A stretch of DNA of 64,000 bases from Gordonia aichiensis NBRC 108223 (GTDB lineage: Bacteria > Actinomycetota > Actinomycetes > Mycobacteriales > Mycobacteriaceae). This document shows positions 45,255-63,865 of this stretch, one piece after another. The notes under the pieces were generated by a model. That model made no database searches. It worked only from the letters and a program-made list of their open reading frames with translations, and was not told the DNA's origin. The position numbers and the translations under genes were made by a program. The stretch is from the NCBI RefSeq assembly GCF_000332975.1, contig NZ_BANR01000027.1:1-64000 (forward strand), in the 5' to 3' direction. How positions within the stretch are numbered: position 1 is the first letter of the stretch; the number at the start of each line of letters is the position of its first letter.

Positions 45255-45713
45255 TCAGGCCTCGGCAACCTCTTTGATACGAGCGAGAGTGGCGGGTATG
45301 CCCGCGGCGGCAGCAGACAGTCGGATCGTCATCTGAGTGTTTGCATCGTCGCCGAACTTCTGGCGGAAGAACGTTTCGCCCGTCTCGGGAAACGCGGTGT
45401 ATTCGGTCAGCCTGGTGACGTTCTCTCCGGCCGCCTCGAGTCGATAACCCCACCGGACCCCGCCCGATCCGACGGTCCATTCGAAGCGTGCCCCGGGCTC
45501 GTCCACGGTCACGGTCGAGACAGTCGACCACTCGCGCACCGGTGTCCGGTTGTGCCCGGTGAACGTCGCGCCTGCGCCGCGTGCCGAACTGTCCCAGTCG
45601 CAGGCGTGGCACTGTTCGCTCCATTCGCCGGTACGCGTGACGTCGCTGACCAGCGCGTACACATCGTCCACACGACGCTCGATCACGACGGAGTCTTCCA
45701 CGGTGTATCGCAC
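45255..45713 (-). CDS. SRPBCC/polyketide cyclase-like protein
   Basis: About 152 aa, a START/Bet v1-fold lipid or small-molecule binding protein. The core is VRYTVEDSVVIERRVDDVYALVSDVTRTGEWSEQ, with FTGHNRTPVREW and FEWTVGSGGVRWGYRLE. The ligand is unknown. The frame continues upstream to 45869 but that part is Arg/His-rich and unlike coding sequence, so GTG 45713 is preferred. It converges on tsnR. Confidence 0.75.
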   Translation of the reverse strand: MRYTVEDSVVIERRVDDVYALVSDVTRTGEWSEQCHACDWDSSARGAGATFTGHNRTPVREWSTVSTVTVDEPGARFEWTVGSGGVRWGYRLEAAGENVTRLTEYTAFPETGETFFRQKFGDDANTQMTIRLSAAAAGIPATLARIKEVAEA

Positions 45714-45955
45714 GGAAGACGAGTCTACGACCCGACGTCGCACGGCGCGTCGACATGCGCGGGCGGGGCTTCTGTGCCGTGGCCGCTGCGCGACACGCAT
45801 CCCGCCTTGCGTCCGGCGCGCAGCCGTGGGGTGACGGCGCTGCGGTGTGTGCTCGTGGTCGGTGCACACTGGACACGGGCCGGGATCGCGGCACGAGAGA
45901 CATAACGGTGGCCGCTACGTGCCTTCGACCCTGCGCCGGGAAGGACTGTTCGACG

Positions 45956-47567
<1,612 letters not shown>

Positions 47568-47621
47568 GTTCCGCCCGCAGACGACCGCACCGATTCACCG
47601 ATGAAAGAAGCTGATTGACCG

Positions 47622-50096
47622 ATGCGTGCACCACAGTCCTGGTACACCGAGGTACTCCGCGCAGGCGACCCGACATGGTCGGCGACCACCGAAGAGATCG
47701 ACGCGGGTTTTGTCCGTGTCGGGTTCGAGATCGAAGACATCGAGCCCTTCCCGGAGATCACCGGACCGCTGGTGATCGGGCGTGTGGAGCAGATCGAAGA
47801 ACTGACCGGATTCAAGAAGCCGATCCGGTTCTGCCAGGTCGAGGTAGGGGAGTCGGAACCACGCGGAATCGTTTGTGGTGCGCGTAACTTCGGCACCGGC
47901 GATCTCATCGTCGCCGCGCTTCCCGGCGCCGTGCTGCCAGGCCCGTTCGAGATCGCCTCACGAAAGACCTACGGGCACATCTCCGACGGCATGATCTGCT
48001 CGGTGTCCGAGCTCGGCATCGGGTCCGACCACAGCGGCATTCTCGTCCTCGCTCCAGGCACAGCGGAGCCCGGTGCCGATGCCCGCGAGGTTCTCGGTCT
48101 CGACGACGCCGCAATCGACGTCAACGTGACCCCCGACCGCGGCTACGCGTTCTCCATCCGCGGACTCGGTCGGGAGCTGGCAGGCAGCTTCAGCGTGCCG
48201 TTCGTCGACCCGGGAACCTCCGTCGAAACGATCTCGGTCTCGAACGGCCAACCGTGGCCCGTCGCCATCGAGGCGGACACCGGCGCGACCCGGTACACCG
48301 CGCGACTCATCGAGGGCGTTAATTCGGGCGCCGTCTCGCCATGGTGGATGCAGAAGCGACTCATGGTCGCCGGAGTTCGCCCGATCTCGGCGATCGTCGA
48401 CGTCACCAACTACGTGATGCTCGAAGTGGGCCAACCACTGCATGCCTTCGACGCCGACAAGCTCTCCGGGACCATCACGGTGCGCAACGCCAGGTCGGGA
48501 GAGAAGCTGACGACGCTCGACGGTGTCGTCCGCGAGCTCGATCCGGAGGACGTGGTCATCGCCGATGACAGCGGCCCCGTTGCATTGGCGGGCGTGATGG
48601 GGGGCGAGTCCACGGAGGTCGGCCCGGACACCACGCGTGTTCTGCTGGAGGCGGCGACCTTCGACCCGGTCCGTGTCTTCCGTACCGGCAAGCGCCACAA
48701 ACTCACCTCGGAGGCAAGCAAGCGTTTCGAGCGCATCGTCGACCCCGAGATCACAGCGGCGGGATCCGATCGCGGAACAGCGCTGATCGTCGAGTTGGCC
48801 GGTGGCGCGATCGCCTCACCGCTGTCCGAGGAACGGATCCGCGTCCCGGCGGCTGCGCCCATCACGATCGCGGCCGACGAGCCCGACCGCACCGCCGGGG
48901 TCGAATATCCGGAGGGCACAACCGCCGCCCGACTGGTCGAGGTCGGGTGCACCGTCGCCGGGACCGACCCACTGGCCGTGACGCCGCCCTCGTGGCGTCC
49001 GGATCTACGTCAGCGTGCCGATCTGGTCGAAGAGGTCCTGCGTCTCGAAGGACTCGAGGACATTCCGGCTGTCCTGCCGTCGGCTCCCGGTGGGCGTGGC
49101 CTGACGCCGACCCAGCGGCGCCGCCGCAGCATCGGCCGCACCCTGGCGCTCGACGGATACGTCGAGGTGCTGCCGTTCCCCTTCATGCCCGCAGGGGTGT
49201 TCGACGTCTGGGATCTGCCCTCTGACGACCCCCGCCGGCGCACGGTGAAGGTCCTCAATCCACTCGAGTCCGATCGGCCGGAGCTCAACACGACACTGCT
49301 GCCGGGACTGTTGGAGATGGTTGCGCGCAACATCTCACGTGGACGCCGCGACCTGTCGCTGTATGCCATCGGACAGGTGGTGCTCGCCACCGATCAGATG
49401 CACCCGGTGGCCGAACTCGACGTCACCCGGCGCCCCACGGCGGAGGAGATCGCCGAACTCGACGACTCACTGCCCGTGCAGCCGCTCCATGTGGCGGTGG
49501 CACTGACCGGTGTGCGTGATCCTGCGGGTCCCTGGGGTCCCGCGCGCCGGGCCGACTACCTTGACGCGTTCGAGGCAGCGCGCGAGATCGGGGTAGCGGC
49601 CGGGGTCAATGTCACCCTCGTTGCCGACGCGTACGCCCCGTGGCATCCCGGGCGGTGTGCCGCGGTGGTCGTCGACGGTCGAGTCGTCGGACATGCCGGC
49701 GAGCTGCATCCCGCGGTGCTCGAGCGTGCGGATCTGCCCCCGCGCGTCTGCGCCGTCGAGATCGACGTCGACGCGCTTCCGCTCGATTCCCGCCTGCCTG
49801 CACCGCACATCTCGGTGTTCCCCGCCGTGCTGCAAGACGTCGCGGTAGTCGTGTCCGACGATGTTCCGGCCGCCGATGTCGAGGCGCTCCTCCGCGAGGG
49901 AGCAGGCGAACTCCTCGACTCCATCGAGCTGTTCGACGTGTTCACCGGGGATCAGGTCGGAACCGGACACAAGTCGCTGACCTTCGCGCTCACGTTCCGG
50001 GCCGACGACAGGACCCTGACCGAAGACGAGGCGACGGAAGCGAAGATGGCAGCTGTCTCCCGGGCGGCCGACGGCGTCGGAGCGCGTCTTCGCTAG
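47622..50096 (+). CDS. pheT: Phenylalanyl-tRNA synthetase beta subunit
   Basis: 824-aa beta subunit. Domains in order: EMAP/OB tRNA-binding fold (about 44-155), B3/B4 editing domain (about 205-400) with ITVRNARSGEKLTTLDG, B5 domain, the catalytic-like core (LRLEGLEDIPAVLPSAPGG onwards) and the C-terminal ferredoxin-fold anticodon-binding domain (HISVFPAVLQDVAVVV). 54 nt after pheS, with GAAAGAAG before the ATG. Confidence 0.97.
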   Translation: MRAPQSWYTEVLRAGDPTWSATTEEIDAGFVRVGFEIEDIEPFPEITGPLVIGRVEQIEELTGFKKPIRFCQVEVGESEPRGIVCGARNFGTGDLIVAALPGAVLPGPFEIASRKTYGHISDGMICSVSELGIGSDHSGILVLAPGTAEPGADAREVLGLDDAAIDVNVTPDRGYAFSIRGLGRELAGSFSVPFVDPGTSVETISVSNGQPWPVAIEADTGATRYTARLIEGVNSGAVSPWWMQKRLMVAGVRPISAIVDVTNYVMLEVGQPLHAFDADKLSGTITVRNARSGEKLTTLDGVVRELDPEDVVIADDSGPVALAGVMGGESTEVGPDTTRVLLEAATFDPVRVFRTGKRHKLTSEASKRFERIVDPEITAAGSDRGTALIVELAGGAIASPLSEERIRVPAAAPITIAADEPDRTAGVEYPEGTTAARLVEVGCTVAGTDPLAVTPPSWRPDLRQRADLVEEVLRLEGLEDIPAVLPSAPGGRGLTPTQRRRRSIGRTLALDGYVEVLPFPFMPAGVFDVWDLPSDDPRRRTVKVLNPLESDRPELNTTLLPGLLEMVARNISRGRRDLSLYAIGQVVLATDQMHPVAELDVTRRPTAEEIAELDDSLPVQPLHVAVALTGVRDPAGPWGPARRADYLDAFEAAREIGVAAGVNVTLVADAYAPWHPGRCAAVVVDGRVVGHAGELHPAVLERADLPPRVCAVEIDVDALPLDSRLPAPHISVFPAVLQDVAVVVSDDVPAADVEALLREGAGELLDSIELFDVFTGDQVGTGHKSLTFALTFRADDRTLTEDEATEAKMAAVSRAADGVGARLR

Positions 50097-50186
50097 CAGA
50101 GCAGCATTCCGGATCTCGTAGGGTCGGCGCCGTCGAGCGGTGCGTGCAAGGATGAGGACGGCGCCTACTGGGCGGTCCTGTATTGA

Positions 50187-52545
<2,359 letters not shown>

Positions 52546-52549
<4 letters not shown>

Positions 52550-53504
52550 CCGCGACAGACATCACCGGTTCAGGCGGCACGATCAGCAGCGACGGCTCGC
52601 TCGACGGTAGTCAGAGGGCTGCAGTTCTCGCCGAGACGCTACCGGCGTTGCAGGAATTGCACGGGGCGACCGTGGTCGTGAAGTACGGCGGCAACGCGAT
52701 GATCGACGACGAACTCAAACGAGCCTTCGCCGCCGACATCGTGTATCTCCGGGCCTGCGGGATGCACCCCATCGTGGTTCATGGTGGGGGACCGCAGATC
52801 TCAGCGATGCTGTCCCGTCTCGGGCTCTCGGGTGAGTTCCGCGGCGGGTTCCGGGTGACCACACCGGAGGTCATGGAGGTGGCCCGTATGGTGCTGTTCG
52901 GTCAGGTCGGTCGTGAGCTGGTCGGGTTGATCAACGCGCATGGCCCCTACGCCGTCGGCCTCACCGGTGAGGATGCACAGCTGTTCACCGCGACAAGGCG
53001 CACCGTGCTCGTCGACGGTGTCGCCACAGACATCGGGTTGGTCGGTGACATCACCGCGGTCAACACCTCCGTGATCGGAGATCTCGTCGGTGCCGGGCGC
53101 ATTCCGGTCGTCTCGACGATCGCGCCGGACCGCGACGGTGTCGTGCACAACATCAACGCCGACACGGCAGCAGGTGCACTCGCCGAGGCGCTGGGCGCCA
53201 CGCGTCTCGTCATGCTCACCGATGTCGAGGGTCTCTACACCGACTGGCCCGACCGCTCGTCGCTCGTGTCGCAGATCTCGACCGATGCACTGGCGCAGCT
53301 ACTTCCGGGTCTCGACGCCGGGATGGTGCCCAAGATGGAGGCGTGCCTGCGCGCGGTCGAGGGCGGCGTCGCAGGCGCCCACGTGATCGACGGTCGGGTG
53401 CCGCACGCCGTGTTGGCGCAGTTGCTGACAGCCACCGGCACCGGCACGACTGTCGTCGCGGCCGAGAACCTTTCTCCCACACCCAGAGACGGAGCGTGCC
53501 CCTC

Positions 53505-53508
<4 letters not shown>
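52546..53508 (+). CDS. argB: Acetylglutamate kinase
   Basis: 320-aa amino-acid kinase, second step of arginine synthesis and the usual site of arginine feedback. Motifs: [40 protein letters not shown] and [12 protein letters not shown]. An N-terminal helix-containing extension (about 30 residues) is consistent with the hexameric arginine-sensitive type. ATGA overlap with argJ. Confidence 0.96.
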
Positions 53509-56157
<2,649 letters not shown>

Positions 56158-56258
56158 CACCACCTTCCTGATGGCCGGCAGCCCGCAGCATGATCAGGAC
56201 GCGCATGAGGCCCGTACCCGAAACCACAATCAGACCCCAGCCCGATCGCATCGGGCAC

Positions 56259-56278
56259 GACATCCGATGATGGATGTC
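56259..56278 (+). promoter_or_regulatory. Inverted repeat between argR and argG
   Basis: The arms GACATCC and GGATGTC flank GATGAT, about 28 nt upstream of the argG ATG. It may be a leader hairpin or an operator for argG. The 149-bp gap suggests that argG has its own promoter. Confidence 0.4.
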
Positions 56279-56306
56279 GAACCACGACATAGGAGCAGAC
56301 ACCACC

Positions 56307-58956
<2,650 letters not shown>

Positions 58957-58971
58957 CCCGGCGAGATCCCG

Positions 58972-59007
58972 GGGTCACCTCACCCCGTGTACGGTGCGAG
59001 GTGACCC
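58972..59007 (+). terminator. Hairpin terminator after argH
   Basis: The arms GGGTCACCTC and GAGGTGACCC form a perfect 10-bp stem with a 16-nt loop, 16 nt after the argH stop. There is no T-run, common for actinobacterial terminators. Confidence 0.7.
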
Positions 59008-59059
59008 GGCTGGGTAAAGTGATGCAGATCACCATGTGGTGTGGGGAGGAGCGTGGTCG

Positions 59060-62000
59060 ATGGCCGGAGGCGGCATTCCCGACGTGAAGGCGTTCGCGGA
59101 GCGGATCCTCGCGACAGCCCAGAACGGGCTGGAGGTGCTGCGCTACGGCGGTTTGCAGACCGGCACCGAGCCTGCGCCGTTCACGGTAGTCGAGACCACA
59201 CGGATGTTCCGGTTGCGGCGCTACTTCCCGGATACCCCCGCGACCGGGCCGAACATCGTGCTGATTCCGCCGATGATGGTGTCTGCGAACGTCTACGACG
59301 TCACCGAGCACAACGGGGCGGTGTCGGTGTTGCATCGCAACGGCATCACCCCCTGGGTCGTCGACTTCGGTTCTCCCGACCACGAAGAGGGCGGGATGGA
59401 GCGGAATCTCGCGGACCATGTGGTTGCGGTGAGCGCGGCAATCGACTGGATCATCGAGTCCACCGGCCGCGACGTCCACGTAGCAGGCTATTCGCAGGGT
59501 GGCATGTTCGCCTACCAGGCGGCCGCGTACCGACGGTCCCGTGGCGTTGCCAGTGTCGTCACGTTTGGCAGTCCCGTGGATGTCCTCGCGGCGCTGCCGC
59601 TCGGACTCCCCGCCGCACTGGCGGCGCCGGGTGCAGAAGTGCTGGCGGACAAGGTGTTCACGCATCTGTGGGTGCCGAGCTGGTTGGCTCGTCTTGGTTT
59701 CCAGTTACTCGATCCGGTGAAGACGGCGCGGAGCCGCCTGGACTTCTTGCGTCAGCTCCACGATCGCGATGCGCTTCTGCCACGCGAGGATCAACGACGG
59801 TTTCTCGAGGCCGAGGGATGGGTTGCGTGGTCGGGTCCTGCGATCGCGGAACTCCTGCGGCAGTTCGTCGCGCACAATCGCATGGTCTCGGGCGGGTTCG
59901 TCGTCAACGGCGAGTTGGTGACCCTCGCCGAGATCACCGCGCCGGTTCTCGGGTTCGTCGGTGAGGTCGACGATATCGGGCAGCCGATCGCGATCCGCGG
60001 CATCGTGCGGGCCGCGCCACGGGCCAGCGTGTTCGAATCACGAATGCCGGTAGGACATTTCGGACTCGTCGTCGGCAGCACGTCGGGGACGCGCACGTGG
60101 CCGACGACCGCAGCGTGGATCAACTGGCAGGAAGGACTCGGGCCCGAGCCCGAACAGATCGAGCCGATGGAGGCTCCCGTGGACGGCCGGGGCACCGGCG
60201 TCGGATTGTTGTCGCGGATCACGCACGGCATCAGTTCGGTGGCCGATGCTGGCGCCGAGGCGTCGCGTGACCTGCTCGACAAGGCGGGCGCGGTGCAACG
60301 AACATCGATCGCAGTCGCCCAGGAGTCGGTGCGCACTGTGCCCCGTCTCTTCCGGCTCGGTCAGATCCAGTCGGGCACCCGTATCTCGCTGGGCAAGCTG
60401 ATGTCGGAGAACACCGACTGGGGCAGCGACCGCGAGGTGTTCTTGTTCGAGAACCGCGTGCTCACGCACTCGCAGGTCGACACCCGGATCAACAACGTCG
60501 TGGCAGGTCTCGTGCAGTGCGGAATCCGCCCGGGTGAACACATCGGCGTGTTGATGGATACCAGGCCGAGCGCATTGGTGGCCGTCGCGGCACTGTCCCG
60601 ACTCGGTGCCGTCGCTGTGCTGCTCTCAGGGGAAGGCGACGTGGGGGAGATGCTCCGCCTCGCAGGGGCAGCCGTCGTCATCTGTGATCCCGTTCACCTC
60701 GACGCCGCAGTTGCCCACAGCGATCGGGTGCTCGTCCTCGGAGGCGGAAGCGGTACAGCGCGCGAGATCGACCGCGCTGACGGCAGCACCATCATCGACA
60801 TGGAGCAGATCGACCCAGACGTCGTGCAGATGCCGGCGTGGTACCGACCGGATCCCGGCCTCGCGGGCGACCTGGCGTTCATCCTGTTCACCCGCTCGCG
60901 CGGAAAGTTGGCCGTGTGGCCGGTGACCAATCACCGCTTCGCGATGTCGGCGTTCGGAGCGGCGTCGGCTGCAGGCCTGACCGACCGCGACACCGTGTAC
61001 TGCATCCCGCCGCTACACCACGCCTCCGGATTGCTGACCACGCTCGGGGCAACGGCGGTCGGACGGTCGCGTATCGCGTTGTCCAACGGTGTCGACCCGG
61101 AGAACTTCGTCACCGAGGTTCATCGGTATGGCGTCACGGTGGTTTCCTACACCTGGTCCATGTTGCGGGAAATACTGTACGACAAGAGTTTTGAGATCAA
61201 CGAGCACAATCCTATCCGGTTGTTCATGGGGTCCGGCCTACCCGCTGGCCTGTGGGACGAGATCGGTGAGCGCTTCCCGCGTGCCCGCGTCCTCGAGTTC
61301 TTCGCCACCGCGGACGGATCGGCGATTCTCGCCAACGTCGCGGCCGACAAGGTCGGTTCGATGGGTCGAGCGCTCCCGGAGACCAACGAGGTCGCGATCG
61401 CGGCATACGACGTCGAGGCCGAGCGCCTCGTCGTAGGCGAGAACGGTTTCGTGGAGCGTGCAGAGCAGGGCGAGGTGGGGTTGCTGCTCGCACGTTCACG
61501 GCACCGATTCGACACCACTGCGACGGTCCTGCGTGACGTCTTCGCTCCCAAGGACCGTTGGGAGGTCTCGGGGCATCTCTTCTATCGCGACTCCGGAGAC
61601 GACCTGTGGTTCATGGGTTCGGTCGACACCGTGGCGCATTCACTCGAAGGCCCCGTGTATCTGCCCCCGATCGAGCAGTTGCTCTCCCGTGTGCCCGGTG
61701 TCGACCAGGTGGCCGCATACCGGTTGGGACAACCAGGCAAGCAGATTGTCGTCGCCGCGCTGACGATGCGCACTGACGTCGACGTCGATTCGCTGACCGT
61801 CACGCAACTTCGCCTCGGTCTCGGGTCACTTCCCGCGCATCGTCGTCCGCATCTGGTGTGGGTTGCCGACGAGATTCCGGTCTCGGAGTCCTACCGCCCG
61901 CAGGCCGGAGAGCTTGCGGCCCGCGGTGTACCGAAACCGGGTGCCAAGGTCTGGTATCGAGATCCCGAGGGGCGCTATCGCCGCTTCACCAGGACGGCGG

Positions 62001-62113
62001 CGGGGCGCGTGGACTGGTTGCCCGACTCCAGCGGCTCGTCACGTGACACCGCACTGCCTGCCGCGTCGCCGGCGAGTGGGCGAGGGGCACGAAGCGCATC
62101 CGGCACGCGGTGA
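59060..62113 (+). CDS. Alpha/beta hydrolase fused to acyl-CoA synthetase-like domain (Rv1683-like)
   Basis: 1017-aa two-domain protein resembling my memory of M. tuberculosis Rv1683, described as a possible lipase/acyl-CoA synthase. The N-terminal ~350 residues are PhaC/lipase-like, with the nucleophile elbow GYSQGGMFAY and the late VGHFGLVVGS His. The C-terminal ~600 residues resemble AMP-forming ligases (YCIPPLHHASGLLTTLG, EFFATADGSAILANVA). However, the ATP-binding loop reads ILFTRSRGKLAV instead of the usual Thr/Ser/Gly-rich motif. It may act in triacylglycerol or PHA-type lipid turnover. GGGGAGGAG lies about 9 nt before ATG 59060. Confidence 0.88.
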   Translation: MAGGGIPDVKAFAERILATAQNGLEVLRYGGLQTGTEPAPFTVVETTRMFRLRRYFPDTPATGPNIVLIPPMMVSANVYDVTEHNGAVSVLHRNGITPWVVDFGSPDHEEGGMERNLADHVVAVSAAIDWIIESTGRDVHVAGYSQGGMFAYQAAAYRRSRGVASVVTFGSPVDVLAALPLGLPAALAAPGAEVLADKVFTHLWVPSWLARLGFQLLDPVKTARSRLDFLRQLHDRDALLPREDQRRFLEAEGWVAWSGPAIAELLRQFVAHNRMVSGGFVVNGELVTLAEITAPVLGFVGEVDDIGQPIAIRGIVRAAPRASVFESRMPVGHFGLVVGSTSGTRTWPTTAAWINWQEGLGPEPEQIEPMEAPVDGRGTGVGLLSRITHGISSVADAGAEASRDLLDKAGAVQRTSIAVAQESVRTVPRLFRLGQIQSGTRISLGKLMSENTDWGSDREVFLFENRVLTHSQVDTRINNVVAGLVQCGIRPGEHIGVLMDTRPSALVAVAALSRLGAVAVLLSGEGDVGEMLRLAGAAVVICDPVHLDAAVAHSDRVLVLGGGSGTAREIDRADGSTIIDMEQIDPDVVQMPAWYRPDPGLAGDLAFILFTRSRGKLAVWPVTNHRFAMSAFGAASAAGLTDRDTVYCIPPLHHASGLLTTLGATAVGRSRIALSNGVDPENFVTEVHRYGVTVVSYTWSMLREILYDKSFEINEHNPIRLFMGSGLPAGLWDEIGERFPRARVLEFFATADGSAILANVAADKVGSMGRALPETNEVAIAAYDVEAERLVVGENGFVERAEQGEVGLLLARSRHRFDTTATVLRDVFAPKDRWEVSGHLFYRDSGDDLWFMGSVDTVAHSLEGPVYLPPIEQLLSRVPGVDQVAAYRLGQPGKQIVVAALTMRTDVDVDSLTVTQLRLGLGSLPAHRRPHLVWVADEIPVSESYRPQAGELAARGVPKPGAKVWYRDPEGRYRRFTRTAAGRVDWLPDSSGSSRDTALPAASPASGRGARSASGTR

Positions 62114-62120
62114 CGTCGTA

Positions 62121-62138
62121 GGTCTGCACGTGCAGACC
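62121..62138. promoter_or_regulatory. Perfect 18-bp palindrome
   Basis: GGTCTGCACGTGCAGACC is exactly self-complementary. It lies 7 nt after the fusion-gene stop and 83 nt before the Trm112-like gene. With no loop it suits a dimeric DNA-binding protein better than a terminator. Confidence 0.55.
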
Positions 62139-62221
62139 ACCTGCGGAGCAAGCCCGCGACCGCCGTTAGGCTGAAGTCGTGCCTCGGGCACGCCGCGTAT
62201 TCGCCGAGAGGAAGCAGGGCA

Positions 62222-62434
62222 ATGGGTTCTCGTGTGCAGTCACTGGATCCGATCGTTCGGGACCGGCTGGTGTGCCCGCAGGACCACGGCCCTCTGCTCG
62301 ATGCGGGCGACGAGCTGTACAACCCTCGCCTGCGCGTCGCCTACCGCATCGACTCCGACGGCATTCCGGTCATGTTGGCCACCGAAGCACGGGCGGTCGA
62401 CGATGCCGAGCACGAACGCCTGACATCTGCCTGA
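62222..62434 (+). CDS. Trm112-like small protein (Rv1684-like)
   Basis: 70-aa protein of the Trm112/YcaR type: LVCPQDHGPLL at the N-terminus and YNPRLRVAYRIDSDGIPVML in the middle. Only one of the usual Cys positions is visible, so zinc binding is doubtful. Trm112 proteins activate methyltransferases; the partner is unknown. AGGAAGCAGGGCA precedes the ATG. The position between the fusion gene and tyrS is as recalled in mycobacteria. Confidence 0.82.
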   Translation: MGSRVQSLDPIVRDRLVCPQDHGPLLDAGDELYNPRLRVAYRIDSDGIPVMLATEARAVDDAEHERLTSA

Positions 62435-62486
62435 TCACCAGGGGTCGGGTCTGATCACTAGGTCGGGTCTGATCACTAGGTCGGGT
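62431..62486. repeat. Tandem 18-bp repeats spanning the stop codon of the Trm112-like gene
   Basis: The unit CTGATCACTAGGTCGGGT occurs at 62451 and 62469, and a 20-bp variant starts at 62431. The first copy contains the TGA stop of the Trm112-like gene. The array fills most of the gap to tyrS. Confidence 0.88.
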
Positions 62487-62525
62487 CTGCGACGACCCCG
62501 CACGGGTGGATGACAAGATCGATGT

Positions 62526-63827
62526 GTGAGCACACTGACCTCTGAAGACCGAATCGACGGTTCGGACATTCTCGACGATCTGCAGTGGCGAGGATTGATC
62601 GCACAGTCAACCGATATCGACGAACTGCGCGCTGCGATCGATGCGGGTCCGATCACCGTGTATGCGGGATTCGATCCGACGGCGTCGAGCCTGCACGCCG
62701 GACACCTGGTGCCGTTGTTGACGCTGCGTCGCTTTCAGCTCGCAGGTCACCGGCCCATCGCTCTTGCCGGCGGTGCCACCGGACTCATCGGCGACCCGCG
62801 CGACGTCGGTGAGCGGACCATGAACTCCGTCGACACCGTCGGCGGATGGACGGGACGCATCGGCGACCAGTTGGCCAGCTTCCTGCGATTCGACGACAGC
62901 CCGAACAGCGCGCTCCTCGCCAACAACATGGAGTGGACGGCGGGGCTCAGCGCGATCGAGTTCCTTCGCGACCTCGGTAAGCATTTCTCGGTCAACGTGA
63001 TGCTCGCTCGAGAGACGGTTCGACGACGCCTCGAGTCCGATGGCATCAGCTACACCGAGTTCAGCTATCTGCTGCTGCAGTCCAACGACTACCTCGAACT
63101 GCACCGCAGGCACGGGTGTAGCCTGCAGATCGGCGGCTCGGATCAGTGGGGAAACATCGTCGGCGGTGTCGATCTCACTCGCCGAATCACCGGAAATACC
63201 GTGCACGCGCTGACGGTTCCGCTCGTGACCTCGTCGGATGGCAAGAAGTTCGGTAAGTCGACCGGCGGCGGCAGCCTCTGGCTCGACCCGGAACTCACCA
63301 GTCCCTACGCCTGGTACCAGTACTTCGTGAACACGTCCGACGCCGACGTCGTCCGCTACCTGAAGTGGTTCACGTTCTTGACGCGCGAGGAGATAGGCGA
63401 GTTGGAGCGTGCAACCGAAGAGACTCCGCATCTTCGGTTGGCGCAGAAACGCCTCGCAGCGGAGATGACGACACTCATCCACGGTGCAGCCAATACCCAG
63501 GCCGTGGAACTCGCCAGCCAGGCATTGTTCGGTCGCGCCGAACTGGCCGATCTCGATGAGTCGACGCTCGCCGCAGCACTGGGCGAGACGACGATCGCCG
63601 AATACAGCTCCGACGCACCGACTCTCGTCGGACTCCTGGTGGACAGCGGGCTCTCTGAAAGCAACAAAGCTGCACGGCGCGCGATCGGGGAAGGGGGTGC
63701 CTACGTCAACAACGCCAAGATCACCGATCCGGAGTGGACTCCAGGCACTTCCGACCTGCTCCACGGCCGTTGGCTGGTCATCCGACGCGGTAAGAAGAGC
63801 TTTGCCGGCGCCCGTTTAATGCTCTGA
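62526..63827 (+). CDS. tyrS: Tyrosyl-tRNA synthetase
   Basis: 433-aa class I enzyme. The HIGH-type motif is [11 protein letters not shown], Tyr recognition is in [27 protein letters not shown] is conserved, and the KMSKS equivalent is [10 protein letters not shown]. The C-terminal S4-like RNA-binding domain (about 365-430) has [18 protein letters not shown]. Starts at GTG 62526. Confidence 0.97.
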   Translation: MSTLTSEDRIDGSDILDDLQWRGLIAQSTDIDELRAAIDAGPITVYAGFDPTASSLHAGHLVPLLTLRRFQLAGHRPIALAGGATGLIGDPRDVGERTMNSVDTVGGWTGRIGDQLASFLRFDDSPNSALLANNMEWTAGLSAIEFLRDLGKHFSVNVMLARETVRRRLESDGISYTEFSYLLLQSNDYLELHRRHGCSLQIGGSDQWGNIVGGVDLTRRITGNTVHALTVPLVTSSDGKKFGKSTGGGSLWLDPELTSPYAWYQYFVNTSDADVVRYLKWFTFLTREEIGELERATEETPHLRLAQKRLAAEMTTLIHGAANTQAVELASQALFGRAELADLDESTLAAALGETTIAEYSSDAPTLVGLLVDSGLSESNKAARRAIGEGGAYVNNAKITDPEWTPGTSDLLHGRWLVIRRGKKSFAGARLML

Positions 63828-63836
63828 CCAGGCGAT

Positions 63837-63865
63837 TTGACGCTCTGTTCCCGTGTGTGTAACTT
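63837..63865 (+). promoter_or_regulatory. Strong sigma-A type promoter downstream of tyrS
   Basis: TTGACG and TAACTT are separated by exactly 17 nt. No ORF follows before the window edge, which suggests a stable-RNA transcript. Confidence 0.6.
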
